NCBI GenBank assembly: GCA_965232895.1
Contig: OZ247430.1
Location: forward strand, 3,906,001 to 3,970,000
DNA: 64,000 nucleotides
Direction of reading: 5' to 3'
DNA from: Bin87 sp965232895
GTDB lineage: Bacteria; Chloroflexota; Dehalococcoidia; Lucifugimonadales; UBA3495
Shown: piece after piece, positions 26,799 to 35,597 of the stretch
Layout of the letters: each line of letters begins with the position of its first letter
Numbering within the stretch: the stretch's first letter is position 1
The notes under the pieces: model-generated
What the model saw: only the letters and a program-made list of their open reading frames with translations
Database searches by the model: none
Told to the model about the DNA's origin: nothing
Position numbers and translations under genes: made by a program

Positions 26799-27287
26799 AT
26801 GGTAACCGCTCTCTATCCCGGAACATTCGACCCAGTGACCATGGGGCACCTGAGCGTGGCCCAACGGGCAGCCCGGCTCTTCGACAACTTGATCGTGGCC
26901 GTCTACGACACCCCTTCCAAGAGCCTGCTGTTCAACACGGAAGAGCGCGTCAGTCTGATGCGTGAAGCGGTGGCCGACCTGTCCAACGTCACGGTTCGCC
27001 CGTTCCACGGTCTGGTGGTTGGCACCGCTCGCGACGCGGGAGCCGCCGCCATCATCCGGGGTCTCCGCAGTGGTCCGGACTTCGAGTACGAGTCGCAGAT
27101 GTTCTTCATGAACCGACGCCTGGAACCCGACGTCGACATGGTGTCGCTGATGAGCGATCAGGAGCACATGTTCATCAGTTCCAGCCTGCTCAAAGAGGTC
27201 GCCCAATTGGGCGGCGAAATCGCCGGCATGGTCCCTGATCACGTGGCTCGGGCCCTGGCGGAAAAATACCAACTGCCGCAGCGGTAG
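26799..27287 (+). CDS. coaD: Phosphopantetheine adenylyltransferase
   Basis: The 162-residue enzyme catalyses the penultimate step of coenzyme A synthesis, joining AMP to 4'-phosphopantetheine. Signatures are TALYPGTFDPVTMGHLSV (the T/HxGH nucleotidyltransferase motif), IIRGLRSGPDFEYE, and the ISSSLLKEVAQLGG motif near the C-terminus. I use the ATG at 26799, which has GGAG about nine bases upstream and gives the normal family length; the TTG at 26763 would add 12 residues overlapping rsmD. CoA supply fits the CoA-transferase-rich gene content. Confidence 0.95.
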   Translation: MVTALYPGTFDPVTMGHLSVAQRAARLFDNLIVAVYDTPSKSLLFNTEERVSLMREAVADLSNVTVRPFHGLVVGTARDAGAAAIIRGLRSGPDFEYESQMFFMNRRLEPDVDMVSLMSDQEHMFISSSLLKEVAQLGGEIAGMVPDHVARALAEKYQLPQR

Positions 27288-27360
27288 CCTTTCGTGTGCA
27301 ATCTGAACCGCCGGCCAAGGGGGCATCATCGATATCAACAGCATAATTGACCGCATCGAA

Positions 27361-27891
27361 TTGTTGGTGGACTCGAGCAAATCCGTGCCGCTCAGCAACA
27401 ACGTGATGGTCGACCGGAGCAAGATCGGCGAGCTCGTCGCGCAACTCCGCATGGCTGTCCCGCAGGAAATCAGGCGAGCCGAGGAAATGTTGTCCCGCAA
27501 GGATGACATCATGTCTTCTGCGGTGTCCGAAGCGCACCAGGCCCGACAGCATCTGGAGCAGGACTTCCGTTCTCGCCTCAGCGAGCACGAACTTGGCCTG
27601 AAAGCTGAGGAAATGCTGCGCGAAGCGGAGGCCGCTTCCCGACGCATGATCGACCAGGCGGAGCGGGAGGCCGAAAGCCATCGCAACCAGGCGGATGCCT
27701 ACGCCCTGCGAACCCTCAGGGACCTCGAACGGGAACTGACTTCGGCTGTAGGCTCCGTGCGGAAAGGCATCGACATGCTCGCGGGTGAGACCCTGGCGGC
27801 CAGCACGAGCGCCGGCGTCCCCTCTCCGCATGATTTCGCGCCAAACCTGGTCGACGACCGGGAAACGGCCGACTACGGAACCTTCCGTTAG
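27361..27891 (+). CDS. Coiled-coil protein of the Chloroflexota 'F0 b-like' type
   Basis: The frame encodes a long charged helix (about residues 25-150, for example EEMLREAEAASRRMIDQAERE), typical of the coiled-coil proteins often labelled ATP synthase b-like in Chloroflexota, but it has no membrane anchor and is not a genuine F0 subunit. The first conventional start is the TTG at 27361. However, the frame continues upstream with DINSIIDRIELLVDSSKSVP, which looks like the conserved family N-terminus, and the codon where Met is expected (27328) is ATC, preceded by AAGGGGG. The start may therefore be a rare ATC or contain a base error. It follows coaD by 73 bases. Confidence 0.65.
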   Translation: MLVDSSKSVPLSNNVMVDRSKIGELVAQLRMAVPQEIRRAEEMLSRKDDIMSSAVSEAHQARQHLEQDFRSRLSEHELGLKAEEMLREAEAASRRMIDQAEREAESHRNQADAYALRTLRDLERELTSAVGSVRKGIDMLAGETLAASTSAGVPSPHDFAPNLVDDRETADYGTFR

Positions 27892-28001
27892 TCCGGCCGC
27901 TCGAATTCAATGATCACCGGGGCGGGGTAATTCTCGCCCTTTCGTCTTACGACAGTGTCAGGCGTAGCTGTGTCGACGCTCGCCATGCGCGCGGTGTACG
28001 C

Positions 28002-28032
28002 TTGACACCTCTGACTCTGGCGGGTGTACAAT
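28002..28032 (+). promoter_or_regulatory. Candidate sigma70-type promoter for DUF151-atp genes
   Basis: TTGACA (28002-28007) is followed after 19 bases by TACAAT (28027-28032), or after 17 bases by TGTACA. It lies about 85 bases upstream of the DUF151 gene in the only sizeable gap before the ATP synthase block. Confidence 0.4.
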
Positions 28033-28114
28033 CCTGCCTGCCCGCTGGTTGGAATTCTGTGTCAACAGTCCGACCAGACCATACCGGAAGCGTTGGTTGG
28101 AGTGACGGAGCGAG

Positions 28115-28657
28115 ATGCGTGAACTGGTAATCGACAGCATCCGGATCAGCCAGATGAACTATCAACGGGTGGTGGTCCTGAAAGAGTTGGCCACCGAGCT
28201 GTTCCTGTTGATCTGGATCGGCCCCACCGAAGCCGAAGCCATCGCGGTAAAGATGCAGGGCATGTCCGTTCCGCGCCCGCTCACTCACGACCTCTTCGTA
28301 GATCTGGTCAAATCGATGGGTGGCGCCTTCGAGCACATCCTGGTCAACGATCTTCAAAACGAGACCTTCTATGCGAAGATCGTGGTCCGAATCGACGACC
28401 GCATCCACGAGATAGACTCTCGGCCCAGCGACGCCATGGCGGTCGCCGTGCGCGCCGAAGTCCCGATCTACGTCGCCGACCAGGTCATGGAAAAAGCCGC
28501 TATATCGATGGACCAGGAAACCGGCCAGCCCGCGGTGTCTCCGGAAGCCGGCGCCGAATCCGCGCCGGCGGAGGTTACGGAGGAGGAACTCCAGGGGTTG
28601 TCCGCCTTCACTGACCTGATCAACGAACTGGACATGGAAGACTTCGAGCGCAAGTAG
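28115..28657 (+). CDS. Bifunctional nuclease family (DUF151) protein
   Basis: The 180-residue protein has the DUF151/BFN domain over residues 1-130 (RVVVLKELATELFLLIWIGPTEAEAIA, then PRPLTHDLFVDLVKSMGG and RPSDAMAVAVRAEVPIYV). Plant and bacterial members have nuclease activity. A variable acidic linker is followed by a C-terminal EEELQGLSAFTDLINEL segment resembling a UvrB/UvrC-type helix. It is located just upstream of the atp operon, an arrangement often seen in Chloroflexota. No signal peptide is present, so it should be cytoplasmic. Confidence 0.85.
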   Translation: MRELVIDSIRISQMNYQRVVVLKELATELFLLIWIGPTEAEAIAVKMQGMSVPRPLTHDLFVDLVKSMGGAFEHILVNDLQNETFYAKIVVRIDDRIHEIDSRPSDAMAVAVRAEVPIYVADQVMEKAAISMDQETGQPAVSPEAGAESAPAEVTEEELQGLSAFTDLINELDMEDFERK

Positions 28658-28807
28658 GTTCGAAATGCGGACGTGTGTAGCGACGACGGATGCTGCCCTG
28701 CCCTTACCGGTGGGGCCTTTTCGTAAGCTCGGTGACGATTTCGGCAAAAATCTCCGATTGACAGTTCGGAGAGCGGATGCTACGATGCCTGCCGTTTGGA
28801 AACGGGC

Positions 28808-29086
28808 ATGCCGCAGTGGGTAGTCACTGCGCTGCGACTGACCGGTTTGGGTTGGTTTGTTGCTGTGTGTATCGTCCTGGGTATCCTAGGAGGGCTCTGG
28901 CTGGGCAATCTCACCGGCCAGGTGGCGCTCCTAGTACTGGTGGGGACGGTGTTGGGCAGTGTGGTAGCCTTCTATGGGGTCTACCGCATGATCATCCCCG
29001 CCGTTTACGGAAGCAACAGCCCCAACCGCTCTCCTGACCATTCGAACAAACCGTGTACTGACCGCGGAGGCAACGAACCGTCGTGA
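28808..29086 (+). CDS. atpI: AtpI/AtpZ-like ATP synthase assembly membrane protein
   Basis: This 92-residue protein (from the ATG at 28808; a TTG four codons earlier is possible) has two hydrophobic helices (TGLGWFVAVCIVLGILGGLWLG and VALLVLVGTVLGSVVAFYGVYRM) with the glycine-rich G-x-x-x-G pattern of AtpI/AtpZ proteins. These assist c-ring assembly or Mg2+/Ca2+ transport with the synthase. Its stop overlaps the atpB GTG start (GTGA), so translation is coupled. The C-terminal 25 residues are polar and probably disordered. Confidence 0.7.
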   Translation: MPQWVVTALRLTGLGWFVAVCIVLGILGGLWLGNLTGQVALLVLVGTVLGSVVAFYGVYRMIIPAVYGSNSPNRSPDHSNKPCTDRGGNEPS

Positions 29087-30105
29087 CCACCAAAAGAGTA
29101 CTTCTGCTGATCGGCATTGTGTCGGCAGTCCTCCTGATCGTAGGTTTCGTCGTCGGCGCAGTCGGTTCGAGGATGTTCGGGCTTGAACGCCCGTTCGTGT
29201 CCCAGCCGGGAATCCACCTGCCTCCTGATCCCGTGTTCCCAGCTGCCGTTCGCGAAAGCGTGGTTGGTTACCGGGTGGCCGAAAAGAAGACCGATGACCA
29301 TGGCGAGGCTAAATCCGACCCCGGCGCGGCTGACGACAAGGAGCATGCGGAGGAAGAGCATCATGGCCTCGGCATAATGCAGTTCGCGGTCACCAATACC
29401 ATGCTCTCAGCATGGTTGACCAGCGTCGTCATGCTGGTGTTTTTCATCGGAGGCGCTCGCAACCCCAAGGTCATCCCCAGCCGGTTGCAGGCGCTGGTGG
29501 AAATGCTGTTTGAGCTCGTGCTCAACTTCGCCTCCAGCATCCTGGGTCCCGAGATGGGGCGCCGCGCTTTCCCGGTTGTGGCCACCATTTTCTTCTTCGT
29601 CCTGTTCAACGCCTGGATCGCGATCTTCCTGATACCGATCTACCAGGCGGTGGGCTACGGCGCCAACGTCGGTGGCGAGTTCAAACTGGCCACGCACCTG
29701 GTTCGGCCCGCCGGCACCGACCTGAACTTCCCGCTGGCGCTCGCGCTGGTGTCCTTCGTATTCGTTGAGTATTGGGGTTTCCGCGCCCACGGGTTCGGCT
29801 ATCTCAAGAAATTCTTCGCCTTTGGCGACCTGCTCCGCGGTCGGCCTTCGGGTCTGATCAACATCTTCGTGGGGATACTCGAGCTGGTGTCGGAGCTGGT
29901 CCGCATCGTATCGTTCACCTTCCGTCTGTTTGGCAACATGACCGCCGGCGAGATCCTCGTGGTCATGATTACCTTCCTGGTTCCGTTCATCGCCACCCAG
30001 TTCGTCTTCGGACTGGAACTGTTGGTGGGACTGATCCAGTCGGTCATCTTCGCGGGGCTCACCCTGGTGTTCCTGTCGGTGGCCGTCAGTCACGAGGAGC
30101 ACTGA
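29083..30105 (+). CDS. atpB: ATP synthase F0 subunit a
   Basis: The 340-residue subunit forms the half-channels for ions against the c-ring. The essential Arg is in the helix SFTFRLFGNMTAGEILV. The C-terminal helix FVFGLELLVGLIQSVIFAGLTLVFLS is typical. The protein is about 70-100 residues longer than usual because of an N-terminal helix plus an acidic, His-containing loop (residues 65-95, with KKTDDHGEAKSD and AEEEHH), probably on the outside. The GTG start overlaps the atpI stop. The normal order atpI-B-E-F-H-A-G-D-C follows. Confidence 0.95.
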   Translation: MTTKRVLLLIGIVSAVLLIVGFVVGAVGSRMFGLERPFVSQPGIHLPPDPVFPAAVRESVVGYRVAEKKTDDHGEAKSDPGAADDKEHAEEEHHGLGIMQFAVTNTMLSAWLTSVVMLVFFIGGARNPKVIPSRLQALVEMLFELVLNFASSILGPEMGRRAFPVVATIFFFVLFNAWIAIFLIPIYQAVGYGANVGGEFKLATHLVRPAGTDLNFPLALALVSFVFVEYWGFRAHGFGYLKKFFAFGDLLRGRPSGLINIFVGILELVSELVRIVSFTFRLFGNMTAGEILVVMITFLVPFIATQFVFGLELLVGLIQSVIFAGLTLVFLSVAVSHEEH

Positions 30106-30205
30106 TCCCCGGATTACCCCAATCAAGGCACCATGACCCCATGGCTTGATCGCCAGGGGTCAGGCAAAATCACGAGACCAATTTCGGTTCGGAGGATTAT
30201 CAACA

Positions 30206-30490
30206 ATGGCACTTGACCTTTCGATGTTCACCACTTTGCTGGCGGTGGGTTCTCAGGCGCTGACTGCGGAAGGCGCAAAGTTCCTGGCAGCCGGCCTCGC
30301 CATCGCCCTCGGCGTGGTTGGGCCTGGTGTCGGTATCGGAATCCTCGGCGCCGGCGCGATGAATGCCATCGGCCGCAACCCGGACGCCGCCGGTGCGATT
30401 ACCACCAACATGATCCTCGCCATCGCGTTCGCTGAGGCCCTCGGCATCTACTCCCTCATCGTCGCGGTGATCCTGCTCTTCGTGGTGTAA
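30206..30490 (+). CDS. atpE: ATP synthase F0 subunit c
   Basis: The 94-residue hairpin subunit forms the rotor ring. Helix one is the glycine-rich LAIALGVVGPGVGIGILGAG, the loop is RNPDAAG, and helix two carries the ion-binding Glu in LAIAFAEALGIYSL. The Na+-type signature (Gln in helix one and Ser/Thr after the Glu) is absent: Ile and Ala stand there, so proton coupling is likely. I use the ATG at 30206, 10 bases after GGAGG. The N-terminal 20 residues before helix one are longer than in E. coli and may be cleaved or form an extra turn. Confidence 0.95.
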   Translation: MALDLSMFTTLLAVGSQALTAEGAKFLAAGLAIALGVVGPGVGIGILGAGAMNAIGRNPDAAGAITTNMILAIAFAEALGIYSLIVAVILLFVV

Positions 30491-30494
30491 CAAA

Positions 30495-30998
30495 ATGGTA
30501 GAACTGGGACTGAACGTTCCGGCGCTGATCAGCTACCTGGTCAACTACGTCGTCCTCCTGATCCTGCTGGGAGCGCTGGCCTACCGGCCCTTGCTCAACG
30601 CCCTCGACAGTCGCGTCGACAGCATTCGGGAGAGCCTGGCGGCTGCCGACTGCGCCCGTGAGGAAGCGGCCACCTCCCGCTCCGCCATCGAAGAGGAGCT
30701 CAACGAAGCCCGGCGGGAGGGGCAGCGCCTTTTGGATCAGGCCCGCGAAGCCGCCGAGCGTTTCCGCGAAGAGGAAATGGAGCGCGCCCGCCAGTCGGCT
30801 GAGGAATTTTCCGAACGCGCCCGCGCCGACATCGCTCGGGAGCGCGACGCCGCCGTCAGCGAAGTCAGGGCCGCCTTCGGCGACCTGGCGATCTCCGCCG
30901 CCGAGCGCATCATCCGACGCAGCGTGGACCGCCAGGCCCACCAGGACTTGATCGATCAGGTCCTGGCGGAAGGCGAGCAGGCGCTCCGGCGCAACTGA
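30495..30998 (+). CDS. atpF: ATP synthase F0 subunit b
   Basis: The 167-residue peripheral-stalk subunit has one N-terminal membrane helix (LISYLVNYVVLLILLGALAYRPLL), preceded by the LGLNVPALI motif of Chloroflexota b-subunits, and then a long charged helix with right-handed coiled-coil spacing to the C-terminus (IIRRSVDRQAHQDLIDQVLAE). It starts four bases after atpE. There is a single b gene, so the stalk should be a homodimer. Confidence 0.95.
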   Translation: MVELGLNVPALISYLVNYVVLLILLGALAYRPLLNALDSRVDSIRESLAAADCAREEAATSRSAIEEELNEARREGQRLLDQAREAAERFREEEMERARQSAEEFSERARADIARERDAAVSEVRAAFGDLAISAAERIIRRSVDRQAHQDLIDQVLAEGEQALRRN

Positions 30999-31094
30999 AT
31001 GCTCACCTTGCCGGCTCCTGGGACAATCAATAATGCGTGTTCGCCCCGCATTGCGGCGACTGCGCAATCGCAAGAGTTAGGGAGACAGTAACCG

Positions 31095-31634
31095 GTGGCA
31101 AACCGCTTGTCCGGTCAGCGCTACGCCCAGGCCATCTTTGAGCTGGCCGAGCAGGAAGAGCAGCTGGAACCGTGGGACCAGGAACTGCGACTGGCCGCCG
31201 ACGTGCTCGGCGACGAGGAGTTCGGCCTGTTCTTGCGGCACGCCGAAGTGCCCCTGGAACGCAAGATCGCGGCCATCGACCAGGTGCTGTCCGAAACTCA
31301 CCAGATGGTTCGCAACCTGGTCGCGCTTCTGGTCAGCCGCAGCGGCGTGGACGCCATGCGTGACGTCCAGGAGGCTTACACTCACCTGCTGGATGAACGA
31401 CTGGGGCGCCAGCGTGTCGAAGTGACCGCCGCCGTCCCGCTGGAACAGCCTGAACTCGACCGTATCACTGACCTCGTCGGCCGCATGGTGGGCAAGGAAG
31501 TGGTGGTCACCGCCCAGGTGGATGAGTCCATCCTCGGCGGACTGATCATCCAGATCGGTGACCAGCTTCTGGACGGCAGCGCAAGCTCCGCCCTGGAACG
31601 GCTCCGCCAAACGGTCCGCGCTCAAGCGGCCTAA
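31095..31634 (+). CDS. atpH: ATP synthase F1 subunit delta
   Basis: This 179-residue subunit links the b-stalk to the top of the F1 head. The N-terminal helical domain starts ANRLSGQRYAQAIFELAEQEE, and the C-terminal domain ends in VDESILGGLIIQIGDQLLDGSASSALERL, the standard delta signature. The GTG start at 31095 has GGAGA ten bases upstream. The 96-base gap after atpF shows no feature. Confidence 0.95.
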   Translation: MANRLSGQRYAQAIFELAEQEEQLEPWDQELRLAADVLGDEEFGLFLRHAEVPLERKIAAIDQVLSETHQMVRNLVALLVSRSGVDAMRDVQEAYTHLLDERLGRQRVEVTAAVPLEQPELDRITDLVGRMVGKEVVVTAQVDESILGGLIIQIGDQLLDGSASSALERLRQTVRAQAA

Positions 31635-31661
31635 CCAACGCAACTTTTAGGAGACTCGCCG

Positions 31662-33170
31662 ATGGCAGTCAGGGGACAAGAGATAGTTTCTCTCATCAGG
31701 CGTCAGATCGAGGAGTTTGGCGGTGACCTCTCCCTGGTCGACGTTGGCACCGTCCTGCAAGTTGGCGACGGTATCGCCAGCATCCAGGGATTGCAGAGCG
31801 TCCGCTCAAACGAGTTGCTGGATTTCGGCAACGACGTGCTCGGCCTCGCCCTCAACCTGGAATCGGACGTCGTGGGCGCCGCCATCCTGGGCGATCCCAC
31901 TGCGGTCAAGGAGGGTGATCGGGTCCGGGCCACCGGACAGATCATCGAAGTGCCGGTTGGTGACGCGCTCATCGGTCGCGTGGTGGACCCGTTGGGCCGG
32001 CCACTGGATGGCAAGGGACCGGTCGTGACCGACCGCACCATGCCCGTCGAGCGCACGGCTCCCAACGTCGTGGTCAGGAAGTCAGTGGACACTCCGGTAC
32101 AAACCGGCATCAAGGCCATCGATGCGATGATCCCCATCGGTCGCGGTCAGCGTGAACTGATCATCGGTGACCGTTCAACCGGGAAATCGGCCATCGCTAT
32201 CGACACCATCATCAACCAGAAAGACACGGATCTCATCTGTATCTACGTGGCCATCGGCCAGAAGCAGGGCAAGGTCGCCCAGGTGGTGGGTATCCTCGAA
32301 GAATACGGCGCGATGGACCACACCATCGTCGTCAACGCCGGTTCCGCCGACTCCGCGCCGCTGCAATTCATCGCTCCCTACGCCGGCTGCGCCATGGGCG
32401 AGGCGTTCATGGAAGAGGGCAAAGACGTGCTGATCGTCTACGACGATCTGACCAAGCACGCCTGGGCCTACCGCCAGATGTCGCTCCTCCTGCGCCGCCC
32501 CGCCGGCCGTGAAGCCTACCCCGGAGACGTTTTCTACCTGCACAGCCGGTTGCTCGAACGCGCCGCCCGGCTCGACGACACGTTGGGCGGCGGCTCGTTG
32601 ACGGCCCTGCCAATCATTGAGACCCAGGCCGGCGACGTGTCGGCGTACATTCCGACCAACGTCATTTCCATTACCGACGGGCAGATCTACCTCGAGCCTG
32701 AACTGTTCAACGTCGGTATTCGCCCCGCGGTCAACGTGGGTCTGTCCGTTTCCCGCGTGGGCGGGGCGGCTCAGACGCGGGCGGTGCGTCAGGTTGCAGG
32801 ACGCCTGCGTCTGGACCTTGCCCAGTACCGTGAATTGGCCACGTTCGCCCAGTTCGGAACGGCCGACTTGGACGCGGCTACCCGTGCCCAGTTGGCGCGC
32901 GGTCAACTCGCCACCGAGGCGCTCAAGCAGGGCCAATACCAGCCGCTCAACCTGGGCGACGAGGTAATAGTCCTCTTCGCGGTGAACTCCGGCCTGATGG
33001 AAGATGTCCCGCTGGAACGGGTCGGCGCATTCGAAGAGCAGATGCTCCGTCACGTCAACGCGACCCATCCCGAATTCAGCCAGGCGATCCGCGATACCGG
33101 CAACCTGCCGGCGGAACTCACCGCGCAACTCACCGCGGCCATCAACGACTTCAAGCCTACTTTCCAGTAG
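31662..33170 (+). CDS. atpA: ATP synthase F1 subunit alpha
   Basis: The 502-residue non-catalytic nucleotide-binding subunit of F1 has its P-loop as GDRSTGKSAIAIDT (usually GDRQTGKT), the alpha-specific arginine-finger region (VGLSVSRVGGAAQ), and the N-terminal crown beta-barrel. Length is normal. It alternates with beta subunits in the hexamer. The short gaps on both sides indicate operon transcription. Confidence 0.97.
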   Translation: MAVRGQEIVSLIRRQIEEFGGDLSLVDVGTVLQVGDGIASIQGLQSVRSNELLDFGNDVLGLALNLESDVVGAAILGDPTAVKEGDRVRATGQIIEVPVGDALIGRVVDPLGRPLDGKGPVVTDRTMPVERTAPNVVVRKSVDTPVQTGIKAIDAMIPIGRGQRELIIGDRSTGKSAIAIDTIINQKDTDLICIYVAIGQKQGKVAQVVGILEEYGAMDHTIVVNAGSADSAPLQFIAPYAGCAMGEAFMEEGKDVLIVYDDLTKHAWAYRQMSLLLRRPAGREAYPGDVFYLHSRLLERAARLDDTLGGGSLTALPIIETQAGDVSAYIPTNVISITDGQIYLEPELFNVGIRPAVNVGLSVSRVGGAAQTRAVRQVAGRLRLDLAQYRELATFAQFGTADLDAATRAQLARGQLATEALKQGQYQPLNLGDEVIVLFAVNSGLMEDVPLERVGAFEEQMLRHVNATHPEFSQAIRDTGNLPAELTAQLTAAINDFKPTFQ

Positions 33171-33216
33171 AAATCGTCTGTAGGTTCACCCATCAGGGCG
33201 CAGCCAGGGTCAATAC

Positions 33217-34077
33217 ATGCCTAGCGTTAGAGACATACGCCGACGCATTCGCAGCGTCGAAAACACCGGCAAGGTCACCAACGCGATGTCTCTCATCGCG
33301 GCGTCAAAGATGCGACGGGCCCAGCTCGCCGTCACGGACGGGCGCCCTTACGCGGAGAAGATCCACGAGGTCATCGCCACCCTGGCGGCGCAACCCACGG
33401 ATGAGGATACCGTCCACCCGCTGCTCGAGAGCCGCCCGGTCAACAGGGTGGGGATGGTGGTGATCACGCCGGATCGCGGCCTGGCCGGCGGAATGCACGC
33501 CAACATCAATCGGCAGGTCGCCCGGTTCATCCTGGACAGCGACGCGACGGTGCGCAGCATCGTGGTTGGTCGCAAGGGCCGGGATTTCCTGGTGCGCTAC
33601 ACTGATACCGTTCAGGCCGTTTTCACCGATCTGAGCGATCGGGTTTCCCTGGCGGACACCACCGCGATCTCGCGACTGGTCATCGAAGGGTACACCGAAG
33701 GGGAATTCGACGAGGTGCATTTGGCCTACATGCGCTTCGTATCCACCGTCCAACAGCAACCGGTCATTGAGCGCATACTGCCCGTTGAACCGGCTGCCCT
33801 CGAATCCGCCCAGCGGGTTGGCTACATCTACGAGCCGGACCCGGCCACGGTGCTGAGCGCGCTGCTGCCCCAATTCGTCGAAATGCAGGTGTACCACGCG
33901 ATCCTCGAAAGCATTGCCAGCGAACAATCCGCGCGAATGGTCGCCATGCGCAACGCCACCGACAACGCCAATCAACTGGCTTCCGACCTCACGTTGGTCA
34001 TGAACAAGCTCCGCCAGGACAGCATCACCAACGAGTTGCTGGACCTCGTGGGCGGCCAGGTCGCCATGGAGGGCTGA
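33217..34077 (+). CDS. atpG: ATP synthase F1 subunit gamma
   Basis: The 286-residue central shaft has N- and C-terminal helices that form the coiled-coil axle: MPSVRDIRRRIRSVENTGKVTNAMSLIAASKMRRAQ at the start (split by several conserved basic residues) and RNATDNANQLASDLTLVMNKLRQDSITNELLD at the end, both matching family consensus. The middle Rossmann-like domain has VVITPDRGLAGGMHANI. It lies between alpha and beta as usual. Confidence 0.95.
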   Translation: MPSVRDIRRRIRSVENTGKVTNAMSLIAASKMRRAQLAVTDGRPYAEKIHEVIATLAAQPTDEDTVHPLLESRPVNRVGMVVITPDRGLAGGMHANINRQVARFILDSDATVRSIVVGRKGRDFLVRYTDTVQAVFTDLSDRVSLADTTAISRLVIEGYTEGEFDEVHLAYMRFVSTVQQQPVIERILPVEPAALESAQRVGYIYEPDPATVLSALLPQFVEMQVYHAILESIASEQSARMVAMRNATDNANQLASDLTLVMNKLRQDSITNELLDLVGGQVAMEG

Positions 34078-34165
34078 TCTTTTCGGCCACGTTTGCGAAA
34101 CCAACGAGTTGCGAGACCCCCTAGATCCGCCCGCCTTCAGTTAGCCCATCCGGAGGATAGACAAG

Positions 34166-35560
34166 ATGCCCGGTAAAATCGCCCAAGTTATCGGTACGGT
34201 GGTGGACGTCGAATTCCCCGCCGATCAGCTCCCGAATCTGTTCGACGCCCTTGAAGTCGACAACTCCGGCGAGCGCCTGGTGCTGGAAGTTCAGCAGCAC
34301 ATCGGCAACCACTGGGCCCGCTGTCTGGCTCTGGGATCAACTGACGGCCTGGCCCGCGGCAGCGAAGTAACCGACACCGGCAACAAGGTCTCCGTTCCGG
34401 TAGGTCCCGAGACCCTGGGCCGGCTCTTCGATGTCACCGGAACCCCTCTTGACAATCTGGGCGCAGTGGAAGCCGGACAGTTCTGGCCCATCCACCGCGA
34501 CCCTCCCGCCTTCGATGACCAGAACCCCACGGTTGAGATCCTCGAAACCGGCATCAAGGTGTTCGACCTGATCACCCCGTTCCCCAAGGGCGGCAAGGTC
34601 GGAGCCTACGGCGGCGCGGGCGTGGGCAAAACCGTCATCATTCAGGAACTCATCCGAAACATCGGCGCCGTGCACAGTGGCGTATCCGTGTTTGCCGGGG
34701 TGGGCGAGCGGTCCCGCGAAGGCAACGACCTCTGGCACGAGATGGAAGACTCCGGTGTGCTGGGCAGCACCGTCCTGGTGTTTGGCCAGATGAACGAGAC
34801 CCCCGGCGTCCGCGCTCGCATCGGCCTCACCGGTCTCACCATGGCCGAATACTTCCGCGAAGAAGAGAACCAGGACGTGCTCCTGTTCATCGATAACATC
34901 TACCGCTACATCCTCGCCGGCATGGAAGTGTCCGCGCTGCTGGGCCGCATGCCCTCTGCGGTGGGCTACCAGCCGACCCTCAGCACCGAGATGGGCGCGC
35001 TTCAGGAGCGGATCACCTCCACCAAGAGCGGCAGCATCACCTCCTTCCAGGCCATCTACGTTCCGGCCGACGACTACACCGACCCCGGCATCGTGACCAC
35101 CTTCGGTCACCTTGACGCCGTGGTATCCCTCGAGCGAGCGCTGGCGGCCCAGGCCCTCTATCCGGCCGTGGACCCGTTGGCTTCCTTCGCCAGGATCCTT
35201 GAGCCCCGTATCGTGGGGGATGAGCACTATCGGGTCGCTCGGGGCGTGCAGCAGGTGCTCCAGCGGTACCGGGACCTGCAGGACATCATCGCCATCCTGG
35301 GTATCGAAGAGTTGTCCGACGACGACCGGCAAGCCGTGTTCCGCGCCCGCAAAATTCAGCGGTTCCTGACCCAGCCCTTCTTCGTCGCCGAAACCTTCAC
35401 CAACCAGCCGGGCAAGTACGTCGCCTTGCGGGACACCGTGCGCGGCTTCGCGGAAATCCTGGATGGCCAGCACGACGACCTCCCGGAACAGGCCTTCTAC
35501 ATGGTCGGCACCATCGAAGAGGCGGTCGAGAAGGCTGCCGAAATGCAGGCCACCGCCTGA
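34166..35560 (+). CDS. atpD: ATP synthase F1 subunit beta
   Basis: The 464-residue catalytic subunit carries the P-loop GGAGVGKTVIIQELI, the catalytic Glu in VFAGVGERSREGNDL, the Walker B LLFIDNIYRY (DN instead of the usual DNIFR), and the DELSEED-like loop as IEELSDDDRQAV. The SALLGRMPSAVGYQPTLSTEMGALQERI region is the beta hallmark. Ile/Tyr in DNIYRY is a small deviation from DNIFRF but unlikely to matter. AGGATAG precedes the start. Confidence 0.97.
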   Translation: MPGKIAQVIGTVVDVEFPADQLPNLFDALEVDNSGERLVLEVQQHIGNHWARCLALGSTDGLARGSEVTDTGNKVSVPVGPETLGRLFDVTGTPLDNLGAVEAGQFWPIHRDPPAFDDQNPTVEILETGIKVFDLITPFPKGGKVGAYGGAGVGKTVIIQELIRNIGAVHSGVSVFAGVGERSREGNDLWHEMEDSGVLGSTVLVFGQMNETPGVRARIGLTGLTMAEYFREEENQDVLLFIDNIYRYILAGMEVSALLGRMPSAVGYQPTLSTEMGALQERITSTKSGSITSFQAIYVPADDYTDPGIVTTFGHLDAVVSLERALAAQALYPAVDPLASFARILEPRIVGDEHYRVARGVQQVLQRYRDLQDIIAILGIEELSDDDRQAVFRARKIQRFLTQPFFVAETFTNQPGKYVALRDTVRGFAEILDGQHDDLPEQAFYMVGTIEEAVEKAAEMQATA

Positions 35561-35597
35561 TAATCGCGAGTTCACGGTCCAACAGGAGCTCACCCCG

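Noticed and set aside
28670..28730. Rho-independent terminator after the DUF151 gene
   Set aside because: Only a five-base imperfect stem and a weak T-run; not convincing.
28640..28760. Possible tRNA (GGTTCGAA-like T loop after the DUF151 gene)
   Set aside because: No acceptor or anticodon stems can be formed around it; no tRNA was found elsewhere in the window.
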